Notes under the pieces: generated by a model
The model's database searches: none
What the model was told of the DNA's origin: nothing
Seen by the model: the letters and a program-made list of their open reading frames with translations, nothing else
Program-made: the position numbers and the translations under genes
NCBI GenBank assembly: GCA_009744235.1
Contig: WPHV01000015.1
Coordinates: forward strand, 103,745-167,744
Length of the DNA stretch: 64,000 bases
Source: Gillisella vitis
GTDB lineage: Bacteria; Pseudomonadota; Alphaproteobacteria; Rhizobiales; Rhizobiaceae
Direction: 5' to 3'
In this document: positions 1 to 8,571 of the stretch, piece by piece
Layout of the letters: every line of letters begins with the position of its first letter
Numbering within the stretch: the stretch's first letter is position 1

Positions 1-573
1 GAGGCCGATGCCTTCCGTGGCCACATGCTGACGGAAATGGCCAGGATGAGCCTGGAAGACGGGCTGGTGCTGCAAATCCATCCCGGTTCCTACCGCAACC
101 ATTCCGCCGGCATCATGGCAAAACATGGCCGCGACAAGGGCTTCGATATCCCGACCCGCACCGATTACGTCAGGGCGCTTAAACCCCTGCTGGATGCGGT
201 CGGCATGGAAAAGGATCTGACGGTCATTCTCTTCACGCTGGACGAAACTAGCTATTCGCGCGAACTGGCGCCGTTGGCAGGTGCCTATCCGGCCCTGAAG
301 CTCGGCCCCGCCTGGTGGTTCTTCGATAGCCCTGATGGCATGCGCCGCTTCCGCGAGACCACCACAGAGACCGCCGGTTTCTACAATACCGTCGGCTTCA
401 ACGACGATACCCGCGCCTTCTGCTCCATCCCGGCCCGCCATGATGTGGCCCGGCGGGTGGATTGCGCCTATCTGGCCGAACTGGTGCTGACGGGCCGTCT
501 GGAGGAGGACGAAGCCCAGGAACTGGCTAGCGATCTCGCCTATGGATTGGCGAAAAAGGCCTATCGGCTCTGA
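1..573 (+). CDS. uxaC: Uronate isomerase, C-terminal part (5' end outside window)
   Basis: The reading frame is open from base 1 and gives about 190 residues; uronate isomerases are about 470 residues long, so the N-terminal 60% lies upstream of the window. The visible part has the family-typical stretch LQIHPGSYRNHS followed by GFDIPTRTDYVRALKPLLD. UxaC interconverts D-glucuronate with D-fructuronate and D-galacturonate with D-tagaturonate in the cytoplasm, the first step of hexuronate use. The downstream genes (uxuB, uxuA, uxaA, kdu genes) use its products, which supports the call. A 420-bp repeat-rich gap separates it from them, so it is probably the end of a separate transcript. Confidence 0.85.
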   Translation, partial: EADAFRGHMLTEMARMSLEDGLVLQIHPGSYRNHSAGIMAKHGRDKGFDIPTRTDYVRALKPLLDAVGMEKDLTVILFTLDETSYSRELAPLAGAYPALKLGPAWWFFDSPDGMRRFRETTTETAGFYNTVGFNDDTRAFCSIPARHDVARRVDCAYLAELVLTGRLEEDEAQELASDLAYGLAKKAYRL

Positions 574-589
574 TGAGGAGCAGCGGGTC

Positions 590-676
590 CTAGCGTTTTT
601 CAGGGAAAAGTGGATACCGATTTTCCCGAAAAGACAAACGAAAACAAAGGAAAGCGAGAGGTTTTCTGGTTCAGAC
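590..676 (+). repeat. Dispersed intergenic repeat, copy A (MITE-like)
   Basis: This segment matches the reverse complement of 23389–23506. Both share the core GTTTTCCCGAAAAGACAAAC (here GATTTTCCC at the start) and the flanking AAAAGTGGA. About 56 bp align well, then similarity becomes patchy until TCTGGTTCA. It is non-coding and lies directly after the uxaC stop. Copy A appears truncated or interrupted on its right side, where the RIME-like element begins. Confidence 0.7.
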
Positions 677-710
677 CACGGTACACGCCCAAAGGGTTTA
701 TCGGCTTCGC

Positions 711-895
711 CCCCCCTCATCCCCCTGCCGGGGACTTCTCCCCGCTGGGGAGAAGAGGCCAAGGCGATAGCAATCAGCCTTATTCTGATGTTGGAAAAGG
801 GCTTTACTCGCTCTTTGCAGCACCAGAGAAAGCGCTGGGCGCTGCCGCCACCTTCTCCCCATCGGGGAGAAGGTGGCGGCAGCCGGATGAGGGGG
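711..895. repeat. RIME-like rhizobial intergenic mosaic element
   Basis: Two related arms lie in inverted orientation, 711–760 and 846–895, each reading CCCCTCATCC…CTTCTCCCC on its own strand. Each arm also folds on itself: 735–755 is a 9-bp stem with a 3-nt loop, and 844–880 is a perfect 17-bp stem with loop ATC. The outline fits the RIME elements described between genes of Rhizobium species (recognised from memory of the family, not by search). It could act as a processing or termination structure between uxaC and the kdgF operon. Confidence 0.7.
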
Positions 896-907
896 GCGGC
901 AAAGCCG

Positions 908-942
908 CAAGACCTTTGCGTCGTGTCAAGACCTTTGCGTCG
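908..942 (+). repeat. Short tandem direct repeat, period 19
   Basis: The 16-mer CAAGACCTTTGCGTCG occurs at 908–923 and again at 927–942. It is followed at 952–966 by the near-palindrome GGTTCAGACTGAACC, whose reverse strand resembles the TCTGGTTCA…TGAAC end of the MITE-like repeat. This is the last stretch before kdgF, so the operon promoter probably lies in or next to it. I cannot assign a clear -35/-10 pair. Confidence 0.6.
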
Positions 943-995
943 CGTCCTGTGGGTTCAGACTGAACCAGATAGCCTCGATGGAGGAGCAGCCAGCC

Positions 996-1319
996 ATGGA
1001 TACAGACTTTGTCAGGACCTTTCCGGTGGTCGAAGCCGGCCACGGGGTGACCCGCCAGGTTCTCTCCGACAGCCCAGACCTGATGGTGGTGAAATTCACC
1101 TTCGCCAAGGGTGCGGAGGGCCTGCGGCACCATCACCCGCATGTGCAATCCACCTATGTTCAGTCCGGCCGGTTCGAATTTTCCATCGGCGACGAGACGT
1201 TCACCGTCGGCCCCGGCGACAGTTTCGTTATTCCCTCCCTTGCCTTTCACGGCTGCCGGGCCATCGATCCCTGCGTGCTTATCGACACATTCACGCCCCG
1301 GCGTGACAATTTTCTTTGA
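996..1319 (+). CDS. kdgF: KdgF-like cupin, unsaturated uronate processing
   Basis: This is a 107-residue single-domain cupin. Metal-ligand motif 1 is seen as RHHHPHVQSTYVQSGRFEF, and motif 2 as GPGDSFVIPSLAFHG. The start at 996 is chosen because GGAGGAG at 980–986 lies nine bases upstream; an in-frame ATG at 978 overlaps that ribosome site. KdgF proteins speed the conversion of 4,5-unsaturated galacturonate to 5-keto-4-deoxyuronate, the substrate of KduI. The sequence layout (short lead, GVTRQVL, then cupin) matches KdgF, and kduI and kduD follow directly, which raises confidence over a generic cupin call. Confidence 0.8.
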   Translation: MDTDFVRTFPVVEAGHGVTRQVLSDSPDLMVVKFTFAKGAEGLRHHHPHVQSTYVQSGRFEFSIGDETFTVGPGDSFVIPSLAFHGCRAIDPCVLIDTFTPRRDNFL

Positions 1320-1337
1320 TATTTGAGGAGTAAAGCC

Positions 1338-2159
1338 ATGCTGACCGTTGAAACCCGCCACGCTATCGACCCGCAGACCGCCAAAGGCTTCGACACCACG
1401 GCCCTGCGCAAGCATTTCCATGTCGGCGATATTTTTGCGGAGGGCGAAATCCGGCTGATCTATACCCATTACGACCGGATGATCGTCGGCGGTGCGGTGC
1501 CGGGCGGCTCTCCGCTGGTGCTGGACCATGTGAAGGAATGCGGCACCGCCTCCATTCTCGACCGGCGCGAACTTGTCGTCGTCAACATCGGCGGCACAGG
1601 CACGGTCGAGGCGGATGACACCTATGAAATGGGTAAGGGCGACATGCTCTATCTCGGCATGGGCGCGGGCAAGATCAGTTTTTCAGGTGCTGGCCGTTTC
1701 TACATTCTGTCGGCCCCGGCCCACCACACCTATCCCTCGCGCCTCATCAAGATTGAGGAAGCCGCCAATGTGACGCTCGGCTCGCAGGCAACCTCCAATG
1801 AGCGCACCATCTACCAGTTCGTGCATCCTGATGTGATGAAGGCCTGCCAACTGGTGGTCGGCATGACCAAGCTTGCCCCCGGCTCCGTCTGGAACACCAT
1901 GCCTGCCCATGTCCATGACCGGCGCATGGAAGCCTATCTCTATTTCGACCTGCCGGAAGGCCAGCGCGCCTTCCATATGATGGGCGAGCCGGATGAGACC
2001 CGGCATCTGGTGCTGAAAAACGAGGAAGGTGCGATCTCGCCGCCCTGGTCGATCCATTCGGGCGCAGGCACCGCCAATTACACCTTCATCTGGGCGATGG
2101 CCGGTGACAATGTCGATTATAAGGATGTCGAAGTGGTGTCGATGGAGACGCTGAAGTGA
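1338..2159 (+). CDS. kduI: 5-dehydro-4-deoxy-D-glucuronate isomerase
   Basis: The 273-residue protein matches the usual KduI length and has the family's two-cupin layout, including the metal-binding PAHVHDRRMEAYLYFD segment and the terminal PPWSIHSGAGTANYTFIWAM. It isomerises 5-keto-4-deoxyuronate to 2,5-diketo-3-deoxygluconate in pectin or alginate breakdown. The start at 1338 is set by GAGGAG at 1325–1330. The end overlaps the GTG start of kduD in a GTGA junction, so the two are translationally coupled. Confidence 0.93.
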   Translation: MLTVETRHAIDPQTAKGFDTTALRKHFHVGDIFAEGEIRLIYTHYDRMIVGGAVPGGSPLVLDHVKECGTASILDRRELVVVNIGGTGTVEADDTYEMGKGDMLYLGMGAGKISFSGAGRFYILSAPAHHTYPSRLIKIEEAANVTLGSQATSNERTIYQFVHPDVMKACQLVVGMTKLAPGSVWNTMPAHVHDRRMEAYLYFDLPEGQRAFHMMGEPDETRHLVLKNEEGAISPPWSIHSGAGTANYTFIWAMAGDNVDYKDVEVVSMETLK

Positions 2160-2902
2160 GCGATCTGTTTTCCCTCAAGGGCAAGACGGCACTGGTGACA
2201 GGCGCCAATACCGGCATCGGCCAGGCCATTGCCCTGTCGCTGGCCGGGGCTGGCGCCAGCGTGATTTGCGCGGGCCGTTCGCCAGTGACGGAAACTGTCG
2301 AGCAGATCACCAATGCCGGTGGCAAGGCGTCCGGCCTCACCCTCGACCTGTCAGACCCGATGGCCGGCAGCGGCATTTTCGAAGATCTCGGCACGGTTGA
2401 TATTCTCGTCAACAATGCCGGTATCATTCGCCGCGCCGATGCGGTGGATTTCACCGAGGCCGATTGGGACGCGGTGATGGATGTCAACCTGAAGGCGATG
2501 TTCTTCCTCTGCCAGGCCTTTGCCAAGGCCTTGTTTGCCCGCGAAGCGGGCGGCAAGATCGTCAATATTGCCTCGATGCTGTCCTTCCAGGGCGGTATCC
2601 GGGTGCCATCCTACACGGCGTCGAAAAGCGGTGTCGCCGGGCTGACCAAGCTGCTCGCCAATGAATGGGCGGCCAAGGGCATCAATGTCAACGCCATTGC
2701 CCCCGGCTATATCGAAACCAACAATACCGAGGCGCTGCGCAATGACGCGGCCCGCAACAAGGCCATTCTGGAGCGCATTCCGGCGGGTCGCTGGGGCGAG
2801 GCCGAAGACATTGGCGGCGCTGCGGTGTTTCTTTCCTCAAGGGCTGCCAAATATATCCATGGCGCCATTCTCAATGTCGATGGAGGCTGGCTTGCCCGCT
2901 GA
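2156..2902 (+). CDS. kduD: 2-dehydro-3-deoxy-D-gluconate 5-dehydrogenase (SDR)
   Basis: This 248-residue classical short-chain dehydrogenase has the cofactor motif TGANTGIG near residue 14, the NNAG motif, and the catalytic YTASK. It reduces 2,5-diketo-3-deoxygluconate to 2-keto-3-deoxygluconate (KDG). It begins with GTG inside the kduI stop region (GTGA overlap) and is followed after one base by uxuB. Position directly after kduI separates it from the many other SDRs. Confidence 0.92.
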   Translation: MSDLFSLKGKTALVTGANTGIGQAIALSLAGAGASVICAGRSPVTETVEQITNAGGKASGLTLDLSDPMAGSGIFEDLGTVDILVNNAGIIRRADAVDFTEADWDAVMDVNLKAMFFLCQAFAKALFAREAGGKIVNIASMLSFQGGIRVPSYTASKSGVAGLTKLLANEWAAKGINVNAIAPGYIETNNTEALRNDAARNKAILERIPAGRWGEAEDIGGAAVFLSSRAAKYIHGAILNVDGGWLAR

Positions 2903-2903
2903 T

Positions 2904-4349
2904 ATGTCCGCCAATCCGCAACGGCTGCACCGCCCCGATGGCACCAGACCGCAGACAGGTATCGTCCATCTCGGTCTTGGTGCCTTTTTCCGTGCCCATG
3001 GGGCGATCTATATCGAACAGGCCATGGAGAAATCCGGCGGGGACTGGGGCATCGTTGGCGTCAGCCTGATGCGGCCCGACCAGCGCGATTCGCTCGCCCC
3101 CCAGGATTTCGCCTATACCGCTGTTGAGCTTGGGTCAAACGGCGAAACGCCGCATATGATCGGCGTGATCAACGATGTGCTGGTGGCACGGGAAAACCCG
3201 ACAGCCGTGATCGACGCGATGAGCGATCCGGCTGTCAGGATCGTCAGCCTGACGGTGACGGAAAAAGGCTATTGCCACGAACCCTCCACCGGTAAGCTGA
3301 ACCGCAACCATCCCGACATCCAGCATGATCTGGCCCATCCGGAAGCTCCCCTCTCCGCCCTCGGCTTTCTGGTGCGGGCGTTGGAAAAACGTCATGCGGC
3401 GGGCCTGCGTCCCTTCACGGTGCTGTGCTGCGACAACCTGCCGGAAAACGGCAAGGTGGTGCGCGGCGTCGTGCTTGAGCTGGCCGGGCTGATCTCATCC
3501 GATCTTCAAGTCTGGATTGCCAGTGAAGGCGCTTTTCCCTCGACCATGGTGGACCGGATCGTGCCTGCCACCAAGCCCGAGGATATCAACCGGCTGGCGC
3601 AGATCACCGGCGTGCTGGATCTTTCCCCCGTCATGCATGAGCCTTTCCGGCAATGGGTGGTGGAAGACCATTTCGTTGATGGCGCAAGACCGGATCTCGG
3701 CAAGGTCGGCGTCGAGCTGGTCGAGGATGTGACGCCCTTCGAGCATATGAAACTGCGCTGCCTGAACGGCACCCATTCGTCGCTTGCCTATCTCGGCTAT
3801 CTCGCCGGTCATGAAACCATTGCCCAGACGGTGGCCGATCCGGTCTTTGCCCGGTTTTGCAAAATGCTGTGGGACGCAGAAATCACCCCCGGCCTGAAAG
3901 CTCCACCGGGCGTGAGCCTTGGCGACTATACGCAGGCGCTGTTTGACCGTTACGCCAATCCCGCCATCCGCCACCGCACCTGGCAGATTGCCATGGACGG
4001 ATCGCAAAAACTGCCGCAGCGGATTCTCGGCACCCTGACGGAGAACCTCGCGGCCAACCGGCCGATCAAGGGATTGGCTTTGGCCGTTGCCGCCTGGATG
4101 CGCTATGTTGGTGGCGTGGATGAAAAGGGCGACGCAATCGACGTCCGCGACCCGCTGGCCGCGCGGTTAAAAAACCTGAGCGATGGCGCTGCCGAGCCTG
4201 CCGACAAGGTGGCGGCCCTTTTGGCGGTGCGGGAGATTTTCCCTCAATCGCTTGCCGAAAACACGACCTTCCGCAACGCGCTGACCACGGCCTATCAAAG
4301 CCTCGCCGCCAAAGGTTCAAGACAAACAGTAAAGGACATGTCCGCATGA
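2904..4349 (+). CDS. uxuB: D-fructuronate reductase / mannitol dehydrogenase family
   Basis: The 481-residue protein belongs to the polyol-specific long-chain dehydrogenases. It has HLGLGAFFRAHGAIY near the N terminus and the catalytic K-x4-N-x2-H signature as KLRCLNGTH. It should reduce D-fructuronate to D-mannonate with NADH. The start at 2904 follows the kduD stop by one base; ATG 2880 is an in-frame alternative inside kduD. A longer frame upstream is only a shadow of kduD. Family members also act on mannitol or tagaturonate, but coupling to uxuA by ATGA makes fructuronate the best guess. Confidence 0.85.
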   Translation: MSANPQRLHRPDGTRPQTGIVHLGLGAFFRAHGAIYIEQAMEKSGGDWGIVGVSLMRPDQRDSLAPQDFAYTAVELGSNGETPHMIGVINDVLVARENPTAVIDAMSDPAVRIVSLTVTEKGYCHEPSTGKLNRNHPDIQHDLAHPEAPLSALGFLVRALEKRHAAGLRPFTVLCCDNLPENGKVVRGVVLELAGLISSDLQVWIASEGAFPSTMVDRIVPATKPEDINRLAQITGVLDLSPVMHEPFRQWVVEDHFVDGARPDLGKVGVELVEDVTPFEHMKLRCLNGTHSSLAYLGYLAGHETIAQTVADPVFARFCKMLWDAEITPGLKAPPGVSLGDYTQALFDRYANPAIRHRTWQIAMDGSQKLPQRILGTLTENLAANRPIKGLALAVAAWMRYVGGVDEKGDAIDVRDPLAARLKNLSDGAAEPADKVAALLAVREIFPQSLAENTTFRNALTTAYQSLAAKGSRQTVKDMSA

Positions 4350-5539
4350 AAGAGAGCTGGCGTTGGTACGGCCCCTTTGACCGCATTACCCTGACCGAGG
4401 TCGCCCAGACCGGCGCCTCCGGCATCGTCAACGCGCTGCACGAAATACCCTATGGTGAAGTCTGGAGCAGGGATGCCATTGCGGCCCGCCGCGACGAGAT
4501 CGCCAATAGCGGCTTGGGCCTGACCTGGAATGTGGTGGAAAGCCTGCCGATCCATGAGGATATCAAGCGCGGCGAAGGCGATCTTGAACGGCTATTTTCC
4601 AATTACCGCCAATCGATGAAGAATCTGGCGGATGCTGGTATCCACACGATCTGCTATAATTTCATGCCATTGCTCGACTGGACCCGCACCCAGCTGGATG
4701 CGCCGGTGGCGCGCGGCGGTACCGCCCTGCGGTTTTCCGAACCGCATATGGCCGCTTTCGAGATCCATATGCTGGAGCGCGACGGTGCTGAAAACGACTA
4801 TTCGCCAGAGGTGCGTGAGGCCGCCAAGGCCTGGTTCGACGCCTCCAGCGAGGGCCTGCGGCAGAACCTGTTAAACAGCATCATGTCCGGCCTGCCCGGC
4901 GCGTTCGACCGCTACGACATAAGCGGGTTGCGCGAGGCGCTGAAGCGTTATCACGGCATCAGCCGCGATGAGATCCGCGCCAACTATGCCCGCTTCCTCG
5001 CCGAGGTCATCCCGACGGCGGAAGAGCTTGGTATGCGGTTTTGCGCGCATCCCGACGATCCGCCGCGTGATATTCTCGGCCTGCCGCGCATCGTCTCCTG
5101 CGAAGACGACATTGCCTGGATCATGGAACAGCAACCGGCTCATGCCAACGGCTTGACGCTGTGCGCGGGCTCGCTGGGGGCCAATCCGAAAAACGATGTT
5201 CCAGCCATTGCCGCACGCTTTGCCGAGCGCATCCATTTTGCCCATCTGCGCAATGTGGCCAAGGAGAAGGACGGTTCCTTTCAGGAGGCCGCGCATCTGG
5301 ATGGCGATACCGACATGGTGACGCTGATTGCGGTGCTGATTGCCGAAGAGCGCCGCCGCAAGGCAGACGGTCGCGCCGATTTCGACATTCCCTTCCGGCC
5401 GGATCATGGCCACGAATTGCTTGACGATGTCAGCCGTGGCACCCATCCCGGCTATCCGCTGGTCGGGCGGCTGCGCGGGTTGGCGGAACTGCGCGGGGTC
5501 ATTCGCGCCCTCTCTCACGGACATGTCCATTATGGCTGA
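4346..5539 (+). CDS. uxuA: Mannonate dehydratase
   Basis: This 397-residue protein starts MKESWRWYGPFDRITLTEVAQTG, as UxuA proteins do, and contains the TIM-barrel metal-site segments RFCAHPDDPPRD and HFAHLRNV. It dehydrates D-mannonate to KDG. The start overlaps the uxuB stop (ATGA), with AAAGGA at 4331–4336 as ribosome site. It completes the glucuronate branch UxaC–UxuB–UxuA. Length and N terminus are normal for the family. Confidence 0.94.
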   Translation: MKESWRWYGPFDRITLTEVAQTGASGIVNALHEIPYGEVWSRDAIAARRDEIANSGLGLTWNVVESLPIHEDIKRGEGDLERLFSNYRQSMKNLADAGIHTICYNFMPLLDWTRTQLDAPVARGGTALRFSEPHMAAFEIHMLERDGAENDYSPEVREAAKAWFDASSEGLRQNLLNSIMSGLPGAFDRYDISGLREALKRYHGISRDEIRANYARFLAEVIPTAEELGMRFCAHPDDPPRDILGLPRIVSCEDDIAWIMEQQPAHANGLTLCAGSLGANPKNDVPAIAARFAERIHFAHLRNVAKEKDGSFQEAAHLDGDTDMVTLIAVLIAEERRRKADGRADFDIPFRPDHGHELLDDVSRGTHPGYPLVGRLRGLAELRGVIRALSHGHVHYG

Positions 5540-7064
5540 AGGGACAGGGACAGTGCTGCTGCACCCGGATGACACCGTCGCCATCCTGACCAATCCCGCC
5601 CCGGCAGGCGCGCAGCCGCTTGGGTTTGGCCTGGCCCTTGATCATCCGGTAGCACGTGGCCACAAGATTGCCCGGCTGGATATGAATGCGGGTGGCAATA
5701 TCATCAAGTTCGGACAGGTGATTGGCTATGCCAGCCGCCCGATCCGGGCGGGTGAGCATGTACATACCGACAACTGTTCCTTCGGCGCTCATGACCAGCA
5801 GTATGAGGTGGGTGCCGATTACCAGAAGGCGCTGGCCGCCATTCCCGTTGTGAAACCTGAGACATTCATGGGCTATCGCCGGGCGAATGGTCAGGCGGGA
5901 ACGCGCAATTTCATCGCCATCTGCGCTACTGTTAACTGTTCCGCCACAGTCATCCGGCGCGCTGCCGATGACATCAACCGCTCTGGCATTCTCGACGATT
6001 ACCCTGATATCGACGGGGTCGCCGCCTTTGCCCATGGCACTGGCTGCGGCATGGATGCGGGCGGCGAAGGGGCCGATATTCTGCAACGGGTGCTCTGGGG
6101 CTATGCCACCCATCCCAATGTCGGCGCTGCTGTTTTTGTCGGCCTGGGTTGCGAAGTCATGCAGCTCGCCCGGATGAAAATGCTCTATGGTGGTAATGAC
6201 GAAAACCGGTTCTTCGGCCTGACCATCCAGGACAGTGGCGGCACCGCTGCGACCATCGCGCATCTGGTAGACCACATCAAATCCATCCTGCCCGTGGTCA
6301 ATGCCATCAAGCGCCAGCCGATCCCGGCCTCAGAACTGAAACTGGCGCTGCAATGTGGCGGCTCGGACGGATTTTCCGGCATCACCGCCAATCCGGCGCT
6401 CGGCATCGCCTCCGACCTGCTGGTCGGCCTGGGCGGCACGGTGGTTCTCTCGGAAACCCCTGAGATCTACGGTGCTGAACAATTGCTGCTGCGCCGCGCC
6501 GCATCAAGCGAAATCGGCGAGAAGCTGATCGCCCGCATTCGCTGGTGGGAAGACTATACGAAAATGAACCGGGGCTCGATGGACAACAACCCCAGCCCTG
6601 GCAACAAACTGGGCGGACTGACCACCATTCTGGAAAAATCACTTGGCGCTTCCGCCAAAGCAGGCAGCACGCCGCTGACCGACGTGCTGAACTACGCAGA
6701 ACGGATCGAAACCCCCGGCTTCGTCTTCATGGACACCCCCGGCTACGACCCGGTCTCTGCCACCGGCCAAATTGCTGGCGGCGCGCAGATGCTGGTGTTC
6801 ACCACGGGCCGGGGCTCGGCCTTCGGCTCCAAGCCCACCCCCACCATCAAGCTTGCCACCAACAGCAAACTCTACGAGGACATGCCCGACGACATGGACC
6901 TCAACTGCGGCGACATCATCAGCGCCGGGATTTCGGTGGAGCAAAAAGGTCGGGAGATTCTCGATCTCGTGATGGCCTCAGCTTCAGGGCAGAAGACCAA
7001 GTCGGAGATTCTGGGGCTGGGGGATAATGAGTTTGTGCCTTGGCAGGTTGGGGCGGTGATGTGA
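5532..7064 (+). CDS. uxaA: Altronate dehydratase family protein (UxaA)
   Basis: This is a 510-residue protein with an N-terminal SAF domain (DHPVARGHKIARLDM, about residues 33–47) followed by the large galactarate/altronate dehydratase domain with GTGCGMDAGGEG and LQCGGSDGFSGITANPALG. UxaA dehydrates D-altronate to KDG, the galacturonate branch. I choose ATG 5532, which overlaps the uxuA stop region; ATG 5523 is also in frame. No altronate oxidoreductase (uxaB) is seen here, so the enzyme may depend on a gene elsewhere or on uxuB. Last gene of the operon. Confidence 0.87.
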   Translation: MAEGTGTVLLHPDDTVAILTNPAPAGAQPLGFGLALDHPVARGHKIARLDMNAGGNIIKFGQVIGYASRPIRAGEHVHTDNCSFGAHDQQYEVGADYQKALAAIPVVKPETFMGYRRANGQAGTRNFIAICATVNCSATVIRRAADDINRSGILDDYPDIDGVAAFAHGTGCGMDAGGEGADILQRVLWGYATHPNVGAAVFVGLGCEVMQLARMKMLYGGNDENRFFGLTIQDSGGTAATIAHLVDHIKSILPVVNAIKRQPIPASELKLALQCGGSDGFSGITANPALGIASDLLVGLGGTVVLSETPEIYGAEQLLLRRAASSEIGEKLIARIRWWEDYTKMNRGSMDNNPSPGNKLGGLTTILEKSLGASAKAGSTPLTDVLNYAERIETPGFVFMDTPGYDPVSATGQIAGGAQMLVFTTGRGSAFGSKPTPTIKLATNSKLYEDMPDDMDLNCGDIISAGISVEQKGREILDLVMASASGQKTKSEILGLGDNEFVPWQVGAVM

Positions 7065-7072
7065 CGATTCAA

Positions 7073-7098
7073 AAAGCCGGGCGTTTCCACCCGGCTTT
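7073..7098. terminator. Bidirectional terminator, uxaA / pntB
   Basis: A 9-bp perfect stem (AAAGCCGGG / CCCGGCTTT) with an 8-nt loop lies between the convergent genes uxaA and pntB. A-rich sequence on the left gives a short U-run for the minus-strand transcript. Confidence 0.75.
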
Positions 7099-7121
7099 AC
7101 ATCTCTCAAACCTGCCAAATC

Positions 7122-8555
7122 TTACTTAATCATCGGCAGCAATTCACTCACCGACTTCTTCGCGTCACCATAGAACATCCGCGTATTTTCCTTATAAAAC
7201 AGCGGGTTCTCGATGCCGGAATAGCCGGTGCCTTGGCCGCGTTTGGAGACGAACACCTGCTTGGCCTTCCACACCTGCAAGACAGGCATGCCAGCAATCG
7301 GGCTGTTGGGGTCTTCTTCGGCTGCCGGGTTGACGATGTCGTTGGAGCCGATGACGATGACGACGTCGGTGCTTGGGAAATCGTCGTTGATTTCGTCCAT
7401 TTCCATGACGATATCATAGGGAACCTTGGCTTCGGCCAACAGCACGTTCATATGCCCCGGCAAACGGCCTGCGACCGGATGGATGGCAAAACGCACGTTT
7501 TTGCCAGCGTCACGCAGCTTGCGGGTGAGTTCCGACACCGCCTGCTGGGCCTGCGCCACCGCCATGCCGTAGCCGGGGACGATGATCACGCTTTCGGCCT
7601 CGTTCAGCGCATTGGCCACGCCTTCCGCATCAATAGCGATCTGTTCGCCCTCGATTTCCATGGCCGGACCGGTGGTGGTGCCGAAACCACCGAGAATGAC
7701 CGAGATGAAGGACCGGTTCATCGCTTTGCACATGATATAAGACAGGATCGCACCGGAAGAGCCGACCAAGGCGCCGGTAACGATCAGCAGGTCATTGCCG
7801 AGCGTAAAGCCGATCGCCGCTGCCGCCCAGCCGGAATAGCTGTTGAGCATCGAGACCACCACCGGCATATCGGCACCGCCAATCCCCATGATCATGTGAT
7901 AGCCGATGAAGAAGGCCAGCAGCGTCATCAGCACCAGCGCCCAGGCACCAGCGCCGTAGAAATAGGCGATCAACAGCAGGAAGGACAAGGCGGCGGCACC
8001 GGCGTTGAGCATATGCCCGCCGGGCAACTGCTTGGCCTTGCCATCGATCTTGCCAGCCAGCTTGCCGAAGGCAATGACCGAGCCTGTGAAGGTGACGGCA
8101 CCGATAAAGACGCCGAGAAACACCTCGACCTTCATGATCGACAGTTCCACCGGCAGTTTATGGGCGAGAATAGCGGCAAAGCCGGTGAGTGCGGCCCGCG
8201 CCGTCTCGTCCAGCCGGGCAACATGGGCTTCTTCCAGATGGGTGTTATAGCCGATAAACACGGCGGCCAAACCGACAAAGCTATGCAGTGCCGCCACAAG
8301 CTGCGGCATTTCCGTCATCTGCACGCGGTTTGCCACGTAATAGCCAAGCACAGAGCCACCAGCGATCATCACCACAATGATGAACCAATGGCCAATGCCG
8401 GGGCCGAAAATCGTGGCGATGACCGCAAGGCCCATGCCGACAATGCCGTACCACACGGCCCGTTTGGCGCTTTCCTGGCCCGAAAGCCCACCCAGCGAGA
8501 GGATAAACAACACAGCGGCTGCAATATAGGCCGCAGAAACAATACCAATAGCCAT
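7122..8555 (-). CDS. pntB: NAD(P) transhydrogenase subunit beta
   Basis: The 477-residue membrane protein has about nine N-terminal transmembrane segments (domain II) and a C-terminal NADP(H)-binding domain III with [11 protein letters not shown] and the conserved [18 protein letters not shown]. Together with PntA it couples hydride transfer between NADH and NADP+ to proton movement across the inner membrane, mainly supplying NADPH. It starts 16 bases after the pntA stop with GGGGGAAG as ribosome site, so the two form one operon. Confidence 0.95.
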   Translation of the reverse strand: MAIGIVSAAYIAAAVLFILSLGGLSGQESAKRAVWYGIVGMGLAVIATIFGPGIGHWFIIVVMIAGGSVLGYYVANRVQMTEMPQLVAALHSFVGLAAVFIGYNTHLEEAHVARLDETARAALTGFAAILAHKLPVELSIMKVEVFLGVFIGAVTFTGSVIAFGKLAGKIDGKAKQLPGGHMLNAGAAALSFLLLIAYFYGAGAWALVLMTLLAFFIGYHMIMGIGGADMPVVVSMLNSYSGWAAAAIGFTLGNDLLIVTGALVGSSGAILSYIMCKAMNRSFISVILGGFGTTTGPAMEIEGEQIAIDAEGVANALNEAESVIIVPGYGMAVAQAQQAVSELTRKLRDAGKNVRFAIHPVAGRLPGHMNVLLAEAKVPYDIVMEMDEINDDFPSTDVVIVIGSNDIVNPAAEEDPNSPIAGMPVLQVWKAKQVFVSKRGQGTGYSGIENPLFYKENTRMFYGDAKKSVSELLPMIK

Positions 8556-8571
8556 AATAACGTCTTCCCCC

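Noticed and set aside
542-1306. A long plus-strand open frame of 254 codons from the end of uxaC across the repeat region into kdgF
   Set aside because: It crosses palindromic repeats, is rich in Pro/Arg/Gly in a way typical of out-of-frame GC-rich DNA, and overlaps kdgF in another frame.
2661-2903. Upstream extension of uxuB by 81 codons inside kduD
   Set aside because: The extension is kduD read in another frame; family members begin near the ATG at 2904.
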